Positions 1 through 9,164 of a stretch of 64,000 nucleotides of DNA are shown in pieces. The notes below the pieces were generated by a model. That model ran no database searches. It was not told the origin of the DNA and saw only the letters and a program-made list of their open reading frames with translations. The DNA is from Flavobacterium sp. N2820 (lineage in GTDB: Bacteria; Bacteroidota; Bacteroidia; Flavobacteriales; Flavobacteriaceae): contig NZ_CP110008.1 of NCBI RefSeq assembly GCF_025947285.1, forward strand, positions 2,495,001 through 2,559,000. The letters run 5' to 3'. Every line of letters starts with the position of its first letter. Within the stretch, counting starts at the first letter, position 1. The position numbers and the translations under genes were made by a program.

Positions 1-74
1 AGTTCATTAAAAACAGAGGTTTTACCCACATTTGGGTTTCCAATTAAAGCAACTTTTATAAGATTTGAACTCAT
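1..74 (-). CDS. feoB: Ferrous iron transporter FeoB, N-terminal fragment (runs off window start)
   Basis: Only the first 24 codons are visible. They read MSSNLIKVALIGNPNVGKTS, then VFNE, and include the G1 (Walker A) loop GNPNVGKTS typical of the N-terminal G domain of FeoB. FeoB is the inner-membrane permease that imports Fe2+. The ATG at 72-74 lies 2 bases past the feoA stop, so the two genes form one transcript. The rest of the protein is outside the window. The G1 motif alone also fits other small GTPases; feoA directly upstream decides the call. Confidence 0.9.
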   Translation of the reverse strand, partial: MSSNLIKVALIGNPNVGKTSVFNE

Positions 75-76
75 TG

Positions 77-307
77 TTAAAGGTCTTTTGTAATACTAAT
101 TTCTCTGGCTGTTTCTAAACGAATTGCCACATGAGAATCGTTTACATTAAAATATAATGGATCGCCAAGAGGTGCTACTTGAAGCAATGTGATTTTATTG
201 CCCGGCAAACAACCCATCTCTAATAACTTTAGAGGAATTTCGTCTAAATTAACAGCTGTTATTGTGGCTGTTTGTCCTATTTTGAGATCCGACGAATGAA
301 TGTCCAT
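77..307 (-). CDS. feoA: FeoA, ferrous iron transport accessory protein
   Basis: This 76-residue protein has the length and pattern of a stand-alone FeoA SH3-like domain: an opening LKIGQTATI, a central LLEMGCLPGNKITLLQVAPLGDP and a closing VAIRLETAREI. FeoA is a small cytosolic partner thought to act on the FeoB G domain during Fe2+ uptake. feoB follows after 2 bases. A TAnnTTTG -7 element and a 12-bp palindrome lie upstream and may carry iron control. Confidence 0.93.
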   Translation of the reverse strand: MDIHSSDLKIGQTATITAVNLDEIPLKLLEMGCLPGNKITLLQVAPLGDPLYFNVNDSHVAIRLETAREISITKDL

Positions 308-333
308 TTTCTTATTTAGATTGAATTAAAATA

Positions 334-375
334 CAAAAGTAAAAATTATTATTGTAGTACAGCTGATAATTATCA
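334..375 (-). promoter_or_regulatory. Putative feoAB promoter -7 element with a 12-bp palindromic operator
   Basis: On the minus strand TACTTTTG (341 down to 334) matches the Bacteroidota -7 consensus TAnnTTTG, 27 bases ahead of the feoA start. Further upstream, 364-375 is the perfect palindrome TGATAATTATCA. It contains GATAAT/ATTATC half-sites like those bound by Fur. It sits where the -33 element would be, where a repressor would block transcription. No TTG lies at the right spacing. The iron-regulator role is inferred from position and half-site resemblance only. Confidence 0.45.
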
Positions 376-403
376 ACTTTAATACAATTAGTTACATTAA
401 AAA

Positions 404-1102
404 TTATTTTTGGTTTTCAGAAAGCCAAATAATGTCAGCTAGCAATTGCTGCATATTTTTGGTTGTATCATCTTCTGAAGGTTGGTCTAAATTAGTGCCA
501 TCATAAAAACCACGAATGCGTTTGTTTTTGTCAACCAAAATAAAATTCTCGGTATGAACCATATCATACATTTCCTCAGGTTTACCTGTTTTTACTGCCA
601 AATAGGATTTTCGGGCTAAATAATAAATGGCTGATTTATCACCAGTTACCAAATTCCAACGCGTATCATCAACGCCTTTTTCAACAGCATATTTTTTTAA
701 AATTTGTGGGGTATCAATATCTGGAGTCACAGAAAAAGATAATAATTTTACGTTGGGATATTTTTCTAATTGATTTTGTAGCCAAACCATATTATCAGTC
801 ATTTTAGGACATATAGTAGGACAAGTTGTAAAAAAGAAATCGGCTACATAAATTGTGTTTTCATAGTCTTTTTGTGTGATTAATTTTCCGTTTTGATTGG
901 TAAAAGCAAAATCGGCTATTTTGTGGTCATTGCCAATATGTTGTACTGTAGAATCTACTAATTCTGGATTAATATCTCTTGGAGAATATATGGGTAACAT
1001 TTTTTCTGGCGTTTGTAGGGCATAAATACCAAAGAAAATCCCCAAAGAAAGAATTAAAAAGACAATTATAAATGTTTTGTAGGATTTGAGATAATGCAAC
1101 AT
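404..1102 (-). CDS. SCO1/SenC family copper chaperone for cytochrome oxidase assembly
   Basis: This 232-residue protein has one N-terminal membrane anchor (about residues 10-29) followed by a thioredoxin-like domain. The copper-binding CxxxC is in TTCPTICPKM (Cys94, Cys98), and the third ligand is His183 in DMVHTENF, the SCO1 arrangement. It is expected to sit on the periplasmic face and deliver copper to the CuA site of cytochrome c oxidase, or to act as a thiol reductant there. TATTTTTG on the minus strand (1118-1125) fits a -7 element just upstream. It lies upstream of feoAB on the same strand, but feoA seems to have its own promoter. Confidence 0.92.
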   Translation of the reverse strand: MLHYLKSYKTFIIVFLILSLGIFFGIYALQTPEKMLPIYSPRDINPELVDSTVQHIGNDHKIADFAFTNQNGKLITQKDYENTIYVADFFFTTCPTICPKMTDNMVWLQNQLEKYPNVKLLSFSVTPDIDTPQILKKYAVEKGVDDTRWNLVTGDKSAIYYLARKSYLAVKTGKPEEMYDMVHTENFILVDKNKRIRGFYDGTNLDQPSEDDTTKNMQQLLADIIWLSENQK

Positions 1103-1167
1103 TTTTAAATTTTTTTACAAAAATAGTGTTTATTTCATTTTTTTACTGAATTACACAAATGTTAAAT

Positions 1168-1199
1168 TTGTAATTACTTGATAATCTTTATTATATTTG
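1168..1199 (+). promoter_or_regulatory. Promoter of the BNR-repeat secreted protein gene
   Basis: TTG (1168-1170), 21 bases, then TATATTTG (1192-1199) matches the Bacteroidota vegetative promoter TTG-N17-23-TAnnTTTG. Transcription would begin just after 1200. This rules out the upstream in-frame ATG at 1178 and supports translation from 1229. Confidence 0.7.
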
Positions 1200-1228
1200 T
1201 GAAAATTTACCATAAATCTACTAAAAAA

Positions 1229-4200
1229 ATGATTAAAAATTACCTGATTATTAGCTTATTGTGTTCCTTTATAGGATTTTCACAATTTAATACATCGGCC
1301 CCTTGGATGAGTGAAGTAAAAACGGCAAAACAAGGTCAGGCTACGATAGACGAACAAGTTGAGGCATTCAACCATTATTGGTCAACAAGAGATAAAAACG
1401 TTAGAGGTTCTGGCTTCAAGCCTTTTATGCGTTGGGAATACCATTGGAGAAATTACACTAACGAACAGGGTTACATTGTATCTTCAGATGAGTTTTGGGA
1501 TGCATGGCGCCAAAAAAATCAGTCAAAAACAAACCGAAGTGCAACAATGTCACTTCCAGTAAGTAATTGGCAACCTATTGGTCCATTTACACATACAAAT
1601 ACAGGCTCTTGGTCTTCGGGTCAAGGTAGGGTTAATATTGTTCATGTTGATCCATCGAATCCAAATACGATTTATTTAGGAGCACCTGCAGGTGGTATAT
1701 GGAAGTCTATAGATAATGGCACTACATGGACTCCTCTTACTGACGAGTTACCTCAAATTGGAGTTTCAGGAATTGCGGTTGACTATTCCAATTCAAATGT
1801 AATTTATATCGCAACTGGAGATAAAGATGCAGGCGATTCTTATTCAGTAGGAGTATACAAATCAACAGATGGTGGTTTAACTTGGAATCCTACAGGTACT
1901 ATGGGAGGTTCAAATCCATCTCGTGCAGGGGATATTTTAATTCATCCAACTAACAATCAAATTTTATGGTGTGCAACAAATAATGGTATCTATAAAACGA
2001 CAAATGCAGGAATTTCATGGACTCAAGTTCAAACAGGAGATTTTGCGCAAGGGAATATAAGATTAAAACCAAGTGATCCTTCAACTGTTTATGCAGTTTC
2101 TAATAATAGATTTTATAAATCAACAAATGAAGGAAACAGTTTTACACAAATTAATACAGGATTGCCAGCAAATTCAAGTAGACTTTTGTTGGATGTAACA
2201 CCTGCAGATGCAAATTATATTTACATATTAAGTGCAAATGGAAGTGGTGATATGCAAGGAATTTATCGCTCTACAAATGGTGGAACGAATTGGACAAAAA
2301 CTTCTTCAAATGAAACCTCTGTGATAGGTGATGTATTTGAATCACCTCAAGCATGGTATGATTTAGCTTTAGCTGTTTCAACAACAAATGCAGATGAAAT
2401 TTACACAGGATGTTTAAATGTGTGGAAATCTACTGATGGTGGGGTAAGTGTTACAAAAATGAACAATTGGAGTTCTCCTTCGGCACCTTCTTATACACAT
2501 GCCGACATTCATTACTTGGGATTTCATGGAAATAGACTTTTTTGTGGAAGTGATGGAGGAATTTATGTATCAAGTAACGGTGGAACAAACTTTACAGATT
2601 TAACGGCAGGCGTTCAAATTAGTCAATTTTATAAAATTGCGGTTTCAAAACAATCAGCAGCCAACATGGTAGGTGGTTTACAAGATAATGGAGGACATGC
2701 TTACAGTGGTGGGCAGTGGAAAAATTACTATGGCGCAGATGGAATGGACACGGCAATTAATCCCAATAATCCAAACCAATATTACGGTTTTATTCAATTT
2801 GGTGGAAGTATGTATATCAGTAACAATGCTGGAAATGGCACGAGTGGTTCTGTTGCTTCACCAGGAGTAGAAGGTAACTGGGTAACGCCTCTTACAGCTA
2901 ATTCAGCGGGAGATTTGTTTGCAGGCTACAATAACTTATTTAAATTAGTTTCTGGAGCATGGGTGCAGCAAAATACAACGCCAATTGGCTCAGGAAATAT
3001 AGAATTAATTAGTGTTGATCCATCAAATGACAATACTATGTATGTTGCAAATGGTTCGGGTTTATATAAAAGTACTGATTTAGGGGTTACATTTACCAAT
3101 GTATACAGTGCTTCAAGCGCTATTACCTCTATTGAGGTTCATTCTTCTGATAGTAGTATTGTTTATTTAACTACTTCTGGTGTAGGAGGTCAAGTTTTAA
3201 AATCGACAAATGGAGGAACAACATTTACTAATTTCTCAACAGGATTGCCAAGTATAGGTAAAAATATAATTGTTCATCAAGGAAGAAATACCGACAATCC
3301 ATTATATCTAGGTACTGATTTAGGCGTTTTTTATAGAGATGATTCTATGACTTCTTGGCAACCATTTGATATTAACCTACCAAATGTTTCTGTTACCGAT
3401 TTAGAAGTAAACTTAGAAGATGCTAAATTAGTAGCTGCAACTTATGGAAGAGGAATTTGGCAAACAGATATTCCTGTACAAATACCAACCGATGACGTAA
3501 AATTTGTTAGTATTCAAAGCCCTGGAATTGACATCAATTGTGGTGCAACGATTACGCCTCAAGTTGAAGTAAAAAATACGGGAACGAATGCTATTACAGC
3601 AGTAACTTTTAATTATACAATAGATGGTACGCCTTTTAATTATGTTTGGAATGGTTCAATAGCTTCAAATGCGAATGCAACGGTTGCTTTACCAGCGGCT
3701 TCTTTATCTCGTGGTGTACACAATTTAAATGTTACTTCAACAATAACAAATGATGCCTACTCTGACAATAATAGCGGAACAATATCTTTTTATGTTAATG
3801 ATCCAGGAACGGTTGGTGTTGTGAATCCATTTACAACTCCTGCAAATGCTTTGATTTCATATAATGATGGAGGATCAGGTTCACAATGGGTTAGAGGAAT
3901 AAGAACTTCTGGTATCATGACATCTTCAGGAAATACGGTTTACACAACTAATTTGACTGGAAATTATCCAGACAATATAAAATCATATTTAGTATCACAA
4001 TGTTATAATCTTTCAAATGTAACTAATCCACAAATTAGTTTTGCAATGAAATATGATTTAGAGCTAAACTGGGATATCGTTTACGTAGAATATTCAACAG
4101 ATTTTGGTGCTAACTGGAGTGTTTTAGGACAAATGGGACCCAACTGGTATAATAGTGATCGAACTCAAGCAACAGCTGGAAACGATTGTTACAACTGCCC

Positions 4201-4627
4201 TGGAGCACAATGGACGGGAACTAACGCAAGTTTAACAACTTACTCATACCCATTAAATGCATTAAATACGGAAACAAATATCATTTTTAGAATTGTATTC
4301 CATTCAGATGAAGCTGAAAATTTAAGAGGTGTAAATGTTGATGATTTTGTAATAAGCGGTACACTTTCAAATCAAAATTTTGAAATGAATAATATTGTGG
4401 TTTACCCAAATCCATCGAAAGGAATTTTTAATATTTCTCTTGGAAATATTCAACCAACCGCAATCGATGTTTATGATTTAACCGGTAAAGTTATTTTATC
4501 GAAATCAGCTATTCAATCGTCAAATATTGAAACTTCTATTGATTTATCTAATGCAGCAACAGGAATTTATTTTGTAAAAATTACTGCTGAAAATCAATCA
4601 ACCGTAAAAAGAATCATTAAAGAATAA
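1229..4627 (+). CDS. Secreted BNR/Asp-box beta-propeller protein with T9SS C-terminal sorting domain
   Basis: Translated from the ATG at 1229, the 1132-residue product begins with a signal peptide (MIKNYLIISLLCSFIGFSQ). An in-frame ATG at 1178 exists, but the promoter lies downstream of it. The body has many Asp-box repeats such as STDGGLTW, TTNAGISW, STNGGTNW, SSNGGTNF and STNGGTTF. This is the sortilin/Vps10-like or glycosidase-type beta-propeller pattern. A CARDB-like adhesion domain and a beta-sandwich follow. The last 80 residues are a type A T9SS domain (VYPNPSKGIF, VYDLTGKV, ATGIYFVKI, VKRIIKE). It should be exported across the outer membrane and attached or released. Substrate is unknown; Asp-boxes alone do not prove glycosidase activity. 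Confidence 0.88.
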   Translation: MIKNYLIISLLCSFIGFSQFNTSAPWMSEVKTAKQGQATIDEQVEAFNHYWSTRDKNVRGSGFKPFMRWEYHWRNYTNEQGYIVSSDEFWDAWRQKNQSKTNRSATMSLPVSNWQPIGPFTHTNTGSWSSGQGRVNIVHVDPSNPNTIYLGAPAGGIWKSIDNGTTWTPLTDELPQIGVSGIAVDYSNSNVIYIATGDKDAGDSYSVGVYKSTDGGLTWNPTGTMGGSNPSRAGDILIHPTNNQILWCATNNGIYKTTNAGISWTQVQTGDFAQGNIRLKPSDPSTVYAVSNNRFYKSTNEGNSFTQINTGLPANSSRLLLDVTPADANYIYILSANGSGDMQGIYRSTNGGTNWTKTSSNETSVIGDVFESPQAWYDLALAVSTTNADEIYTGCLNVWKSTDGGVSVTKMNNWSSPSAPSYTHADIHYLGFHGNRLFCGSDGGIYVSSNGGTNFTDLTAGVQISQFYKIAVSKQSAANMVGGLQDNGGHAYSGGQWKNYYGADGMDTAINPNNPNQYYGFIQFGGSMYISNNAGNGTSGSVASPGVEGNWVTPLTANSAGDLFAGYNNLFKLVSGAWVQQNTTPIGSGNIELISVDPSNDNTMYVANGSGLYKSTDLGVTFTNVYSASSAITSIEVHSSDSSIVYLTTSGVGGQVLKSTNGGTTFTNFSTGLPSIGKNIIVHQGRNTDNPLYLGTDLGVFYRDDSMTSWQPFDINLPNVSVTDLEVNLEDAKLVAATYGRGIWQTDIPVQIPTDDVKFVSIQSPGIDINCGATITPQVEVKNTGTNAITAVTFNYTIDGTPFNYVWNGSIASNANATVALPAASLSRGVHNLNVTSTITNDAYSDNNSGTISFYVNDPGTVGVVNPFTTPANALISYNDGGSGSQWVRGIRTSGIMTSSGNTVYTTNLTGNYPDNIKSYLVSQCYNLSNVTNPQISFAMKYDLELNWDIVYVEYSTDFGANWSVLGQMGPNWYNSDRTQATAGNDCYNCPGAQWTGTNASLTTYSYPLNALNTETNIIFRIVFHSDEAENLRGVNVDDFVISGTLSNQNFEMNNIVVYPNPSKGIFNISLGNIQPTAIDVYDLTGKVILSKSAIQSSNIETSIDLSNAATGIYFVKITAENQSTVKRIIKE

Positions 4628-4630
4628 ATT

Positions 4631-6700
4631 ATGAATAAATTCATCTTAAAAGGAAGTTTCGGCTTCCTTTTTTTGTCAGTAGCATTATATTCTTGTAAAT
4701 CATCGCAAGAAGTAGCACCAAAAAAAGAGTCGGTTGGAATCAACGTTGCCTTCATGGATAAATCTACAAATCCAGCCGATGATTTCAACCGTTATGTAAA
4801 CGGAACTTGGCTAGATAAAACTGAAATTCCAGCCGATCGAACACGTTGGGGAAGTTTTGATGAACTTCGCAAAAATACCGATGACGATGTAATGGCCATT
4901 TTGAAAGAAGCCATCAACGACAAAACCATCGATCCAAATTCTGATCAAGCAAAAGCAATTAGCTTATACAAAACGGTTTTAGATACAGTTAGCAGAAATA
5001 AAGCAGGAATCGACCCGTTAAAACCTTATTTAGCTAAAATTAATAGTGTTCAAAACGCAGATCAATTAGTCGCTCTATTAGCCGAAATGGAACCAGAAAT
5101 GGGATTAGGTTTCTTTGGAAGTTATATCGGTGCTGATGCAAAAAATAGCAATAGAAATGTAATTTATGTAGGAACGGGAAGTCTTGGTTTACCAGATAGA
5201 GATTATTATGTTTCTGATGCACCAGATAACAAAGAAAAGCGAGAAAAATATGTGGCTCACGTAACAAGAATGTTACAGTATTTAGGTGAATCTGAAGCCA
5301 CAGCAAATGCAAATGCGAAGAAAATACTAGCTTTAGAAACTAAAATGTCTACCGCAACTTTAGACCGAGTTGAACGTAGAGATAGAAGAAAAACCTACAA
5401 TCCAATGAGTTTTTCTGATTTACAAAAGTTAGCTCCAACAGTTAAATGGGATGCGTATTTTCAAAATGTGGGAATTGGTAAAGTTGATTCTTTAGTAGTT
5501 TCGCAACCAAAATATTTGCAAGCGGTTGAAACTATTTTGAAAGAAAATCAAATAGAAGATTGGAAGGCATACATGCGTTGGACAGCATTAAGAGGTTCGT
5601 CAGGATTACTTTCAACGGAAATCGAAAATGCTAATTTTGACTTCTACGGAAAAACATTAACTGGAGCTGTAAAACAACGTCCAGCGGAAGAAAGAGCCTT
5701 AGCAACAGTTAACGGAAGATTAGGCGAAGCGTTAGGAAAATTGTATGTAGCTAAAAAATTCCCACCAGAAGCAAAAGCAAAAGCACAAGCTATGATTGCA
5801 AATGTGATGTTGGCTTTTGATAATAGAATCAACAATTTACCTTGGATGACAAAAGAAACTAAGGAAAATGCTAAGATTAAATTGAATAAATTCCGCGTTA
5901 AAATTGGTTATCCTGATAAATGGAAAGATTATTCAAAATTAACAATTGTAGGTCCAGAAAAGGGAGGAACATATTTTGAAAATTCAAGATTATATGCACG
6001 TTGGAGTCACAAACAGAATATTGAAAAACTAGGCAAACCAGTTGACAAAGAAGAATGGGGAATGTCACCACAAACGGTAAATGCGTATTTTAGTCCAACT
6101 AACAACGAAATTGTATTTCCAGCGGCGATTTTACAGCCACCATTTTATGATTACAAAGCGGATGAAGCCGTAAATTATGGAGGAATTGGCGCTGTAATTG
6201 GTCACGAAATTTCACACGGATTTGACGATTCAGGTTCACGATATAATGCGGATGGGAATTTAGTAAACTGGTGGAGTGATAAAGATTTAGAGCAATTTAC
6301 TACATTAGGAAGTGCTTTAGCAGATCAATATTCAGCATTAGAACCATTGCCTGGAATTTTTGTGGATGGAAAATTCACTTTAGGAGAAAACATCGGAGAT
6401 TTAGGTGGAGTTAATGCTGCTTACGACGGATTACAAATCTATTTGAAAGCAAACGGAAACCCAGGTTTAATCGACGGATTCACACCAGAACAACGTTTCT
6501 TTATTTCTTGGGCAACCATTTGGAGAAGTAAAATGCGTGATGAAGCGATTAAAAATCAAGTAAAAACTGACCCACATTCACCAGGAATGTATCGTGCGTA
6601 TGTGCCGTTACAAAATGTGGAAGCGTTTTATAAGGCATTCAACATTCAACAAAATAACGGTATGTATGTTGCACCAGATAAACGCGTGAAAATTTGGTAA
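4631..6700 (+). CDS. M13 family (neprilysin/PepO-like) zinc metallopeptidase lipoprotein
   Basis: This 689-residue protein has a lipoprotein signal (LFLSVALYSCKSS), so it is probably anchored in the periplasm or outer membrane. The zinc site is HEISH (residues 525-529). It is followed by ENIGDLGG, which supplies the third zinc ligand Glu and its partner Asp. NAYFSPTNNEIVFPAAILQPP is the M13 substrate-binding NAYY/F motif region. Length and motifs match the complete family, which cleaves oligopeptides. It starts 3 bases after the BNR gene stops, so the two are probably co-transcribed. A strong bidirectional terminator follows. Confidence 0.94.
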   Translation: MNKFILKGSFGFLFLSVALYSCKSSQEVAPKKESVGINVAFMDKSTNPADDFNRYVNGTWLDKTEIPADRTRWGSFDELRKNTDDDVMAILKEAINDKTIDPNSDQAKAISLYKTVLDTVSRNKAGIDPLKPYLAKINSVQNADQLVALLAEMEPEMGLGFFGSYIGADAKNSNRNVIYVGTGSLGLPDRDYYVSDAPDNKEKREKYVAHVTRMLQYLGESEATANANAKKILALETKMSTATLDRVERRDRRKTYNPMSFSDLQKLAPTVKWDAYFQNVGIGKVDSLVVSQPKYLQAVETILKENQIEDWKAYMRWTALRGSSGLLSTEIENANFDFYGKTLTGAVKQRPAEERALATVNGRLGEALGKLYVAKKFPPEAKAKAQAMIANVMLAFDNRINNLPWMTKETKENAKIKLNKFRVKIGYPDKWKDYSKLTIVGPEKGGTYFENSRLYARWSHKQNIEKLGKPVDKEEWGMSPQTVNAYFSPTNNEIVFPAAILQPPFYDYKADEAVNYGGIGAVIGHEISHGFDDSGSRYNADGNLVNWWSDKDLEQFTTLGSALADQYSALEPLPGIFVDGKFTLGENIGDLGGVNAAYDGLQIYLKANGNPGLIDGFTPEQRFFISWATIWRSKMRDEAIKNQVKTDPHSPGMYRAYVPLQNVEAFYKAFNIQQNNGMYVAPDKRVKIW

Positions 6701-6720
6701 TCAAATTCAAAAAACAAATC

Positions 6721-6745
6721 AAATCCCATCTTTTAGGTGGGATTT
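6721..6745. terminator. Bidirectional intrinsic terminator between convergent genes
   Basis: A 10-bp stem AAATCCCATC/GGTGGGATTT (one G-T pair) with loop TTTTA is followed by T-rich sequence on the plus strand. The minus-strand read also ends in T-rich sequence. It separates the M13 peptidase gene (plus) from the EamA gene (minus). Confidence 0.85.
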
Positions 6746-6746
6746 T

Positions 6747-7670
6747 TTATTTCTTCTTAATTGCTCGATTCACTAAATAAAGGCCAATAATGGTTATTGT
6801 TCCACCAATGATAATCGCTGTGGTTAAAGGTTCATTAAATAACAAATAACCAAAAAACAACGCCACCATCGGATTAATGTACGCATACAAACTACTAATT
6901 TCGGTTGGCAGATTTTCCAATGCATAAATAAAGGCAATAAACGTTAACACTGAACCAAAAACGACTAAATACCCAATCGACCACCAAGAAATCGCTGGAA
7001 TTTCAGTCAACGGAATCGAAGTACCATTAAATCCAATTACACTCGAAATCACAACGCTCGAAATTAACATTTGTAATCCTAAACTAAAATAGGGATTGAA
7101 ATTCGTCTTATTTTCTTTAATGTAAATCGATGATAATGCCCAAGTGAACGTAGCAATAACCGAAAGTAAAATTCCAAATCGGAATTCAGGTTGTAAGAAA
7201 TCGTTGAGGTAATCGTAGAAAATCACACAAATGCCGCCAAAAGCGACAATTAAACCTACAACAGCTTTCCAAGACGTTTTTTGTCCGCGAAACAAACTGA
7301 TAATTACAATCCAAAGCGGAAAAATAGAACCAATAATGGCACCCAAACCACTTGAAATGTATTTCACACCCCAAGTGCTCAAACCGTTACTCAGCATGAA
7401 ATTCAAAACACTTAAAACAAGAATATTTCTCCATTGACGTTTGTTTGGCCAAGGATGTTTTTTGACTAAGAAATAAAGAAGATACAACAATCCACCAAAA
7501 AGTTGACGAAGTGCTACTAATTGCATTGGCGGCATGTGCTTGACACCTTCTTTGGAAGCAATCCAAGTAGTTCCCCAGAAAAAACTAATCCAAATTAGTG
7601 CTAAAATGGGCAACCCAATCGCATTTTTCTTTTGTTGGATGTAATTGTGAAATACGCTAAAATACGCCAT
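6747..7670 (-). CDS. EamA/DMT family transporter (RhaT-like permease)
   Basis: This 307-residue, very hydrophobic protein has about ten membrane segments in two repeated EamA halves. The first half starts with ALIWISFFWGTTWIASKEGV and the second ends with INPMVALFFGYLLFNEPLT. Family members export or exchange metabolites such as amino acids, sugars or nucleotides across the inner membrane. The substrate cannot be told from sequence. It is the last gene of the minus-strand operon that starts at 11531, 2 bases after the SDR gene. Confidence 0.88.
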   Translation of the reverse strand: MAYFSVFHNYIQQKKNAIGLPILALIWISFFWGTTWIASKEGVKHMPPMQLVALRQLFGGLLYLLYFLVKKHPWPNKRQWRNILVLSVLNFMLSNGLSTWGVKYISSGLGAIIGSIFPLWIVIISLFRGQKTSWKAVVGLIVAFGGICVIFYDYLNDFLQPEFRFGILLSVIATFTWALSSIYIKENKTNFNPYFSLGLQMLISSVVISSVIGFNGTSIPLTEIPAISWWSIGYLVVFGSVLTFIAFIYALENLPTEISSLYAYINPMVALFFGYLLFNEPLTTAIIIGGTITIIGLYLVNRAIKKK

Positions 7671-7672
7671 TA

Positions 7673-8509
7673 CTAAATTTCTTTTTGGAACGAATAGCCT
7701 AAAATGGTTTCCACTTTTTTACTAGAAATAATTTTACCCTTCGATTCCGAATTTTCGGCAAAGGTAGGCAATGGCAAATTGAATAGTTCAGCTTTTTTGT
7801 GATAATATGATTTACGTGTTGGATGCTGAGGTGCGACAGCGTTGAACGTTTGGTTCCATTCCCAATTGTCATCTCGAGCGAAGTCGAGAGACTTTTCTAT
7901 AATTCCAATACAATCTTCCCTCTGAATCATATTCACAGGCGCATCAGGATTTTCCACATTCGTTCTTCCTACTAAAAATTTCACAGGATGACGATCATCG
8001 CCAAGTAAACCACCAAAACGAATTACGGTAGTTTTGAAATATGAGTTCGATTGTAAAAGTGTTTCGGCAATGACTAATTGTTTCCCACTTTCGGTATCTG
8101 GATTTGGTTGTGTTTCTTCTGTAATTTCAACAATTGGGAAACCATCACCATAAACTGAAGTCGAACTCACAAAAACAACTTTCTGAATACCTGATTTTTC
8201 AATAAACGGAATCAACGTTTTTACTTTATTTACGAATGTCATTTCGAGCGAAGTCGAGAACTCTCTTCTCAATCCTGGCGGAATATCAATCACTAAAACA
8301 TGCGTTTCCTTCAGAAAATCTTCAATATTTCCAATGATTTGATGTTCTTCCAGCTGAATTTGGAAAGGCAAAATTCCAGCATTTTTTAACATTTCTAATT
8401 TACTTTCCGAAGTGGTTGAACCTTTTATTTCGTGTCCTTTTGAAAGCAATGATTTAGCTAATGGCAAACCAAGCCAACCGCAGCCGAGTATGGAGATTTT
8501 TTGATTCAT
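7673..8509 (-). CDS. SDR/NAD(P)-dependent epimerase-like oxidoreductase (YeeZ type)
   Basis: This 278-residue Rossmann protein has the N-terminal nucleotide-binding loop GCGWLGLPLAKSL (GxGxxG type) and the strand VVFVSSTSVYGDG, which contains the SxxYG-like active-site region of extended SDRs. It resembles the YeeZ / NAD-dependent epimerase family; the substrate is unknown. Two copies of a dispersed palindromic repeat are embedded in the coding sequence, giving STSLEMT and SLDFARDDN in the protein. The start ATG overlaps the stop of the upstream gene by 1 base. It belongs to the six-gene minus operon. Confidence 0.85.
   Translation of the reverse strand: MNQKISILGCGWLGLPLAKSLLSKGHEIKGSTTSESKLEMLKNAGILPFQIQLEEHQIIGNIEDFLKETHVLVIDIPPGLRREFSTSLEMTFVNKVKTLIPFIEKSGIQKVVFVSSTSVYGDGFPIVEITEETQPNPDTESGKQLVIAETLLQSNSYFKTTVIRFGGLLGDDRHPVKFLVGRTNVENPDAPVNMIQREDCIGIIEKSLDFARDDNWEWNQTFNAVAPQHPTRKSYYHKKAELFNLPLPTFAENSESKGKIISSKKVETILGYSFQKEI
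7867..7892. repeat. Dispersed palindromic repeat, copy A, inside the SDR gene
   Basis: The core TCTCGA-gcgaag-TCGAGA (7872-7889) is a 6-bp inverted repeat around a 6-base loop, within a roughly 26-base unit beginning TGTCAT. On the coding (minus) strand it reads SLDFARDDN. A second copy lies 370 bases away and a degenerate copy is at 36406-36430. Confidence 0.75.
8237..8262. repeat. Dispersed palindromic repeat, copy B, inside the SDR gene
   Basis: This unit is nearly identical to copy A (TGTCATTTCGAGCGAAGTCG, then AGAACT), but the coding strand reads it in a different frame, giving REFSTSLEMT. The repeat therefore sits within an intact reading frame without breaking it. Confidence 0.75.
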
Positions 8510-9156
8510 TACTGTGATTTCATTTTAGTTATTAAAGTTTCTACGTCAATTAAATTAAATTGTGAAAATAGAAATGCAAATAAAATAATAAGAAGTACTA
8601 TTTTGATTTTAGTTTTAAAAGTAATCATTGGTGTCATCAAAGATTGTGATAAAAGAACTAAAATAATTAGTAAAAATAAGAGTTTATATTCTCTGTAAAA
8701 ATTAATATGATTGAATAAATTTAGATTGTAGTTTTTTTCAAGACCAAAACTACTCATTATAAATCCGCCATATATAAAACTAACTTTTGAAAAAAAAGAC
8801 AAGAAATACCAAATTAAGGAGTTTTGGTTATTTATTGTTTTGCTTTTTTTGAACAGAATATCTTTGCTTAAAAATTGTTTATTTGTATCAAATGAGATTT
8901 TTAAGTAAAAATGTAAACCAATTAGTAAACCAAGAAATGCATAAAATAAATTATAAAACTGTAATTCTTCAGAACTAAATTTTAAATACTCAAAATCTTC
9001 TGTTAACGAAAACAATCTATATAAATCTCTTAAGCAAGTAAAAAATAGATATCCCGAAAAACTTAAGAGAGTGCTAACTATAAATCCACCCCAAAGTCTT
9101 AGCTTAGAAATAGTTATTTCTTCTCTAAATGAAATCTTTTTTCTTTTTTCTTTCAT
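8509..9156 (-). CDS. Hypothetical multi-pass membrane protein
   Basis: This 215-residue protein is not recognised. It has about five hydrophobic segments (around residues 22-44, 67-87, 110-140, 155-175 and 180-200) between short polar loops, and a charged N-terminus (MKEKRKKISFREEI). Codon and base composition are even more AT-rich than its neighbours. It overlaps the SDR gene start by 1 base and lies 8 bases after the zinc-finger protein gene, so it is translated as part of the operon. No function is proposed. Confidence 0.7.
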   Translation of the reverse strand: MKEKRKKISFREEITISKLRLWGGFIVSTLLSFSGYLFFTCLRDLYRLFSLTEDFEYLKFSSEELQFYNLFYAFLGLLIGLHFYLKISFDTNKQFLSKDILFKKSKTINNQNSLIWYFLSFFSKVSFIYGGFIMSSFGLEKNYNLNLFNHINFYREYKLLFLLIILVLLSQSLMTPMITFKTKIKIVLLIILFAFLFSQFNLIDVETLITKMKSQ

Positions 9157-9164
9157 CTATTTTC

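Noticed and set aside
1178..1228. Upstream in-frame ATG as start of the BNR protein
   Set aside because: The consensus promoter -7 element (1192-1199) lies downstream of it, and the signal peptide starts cleanly at 1229.
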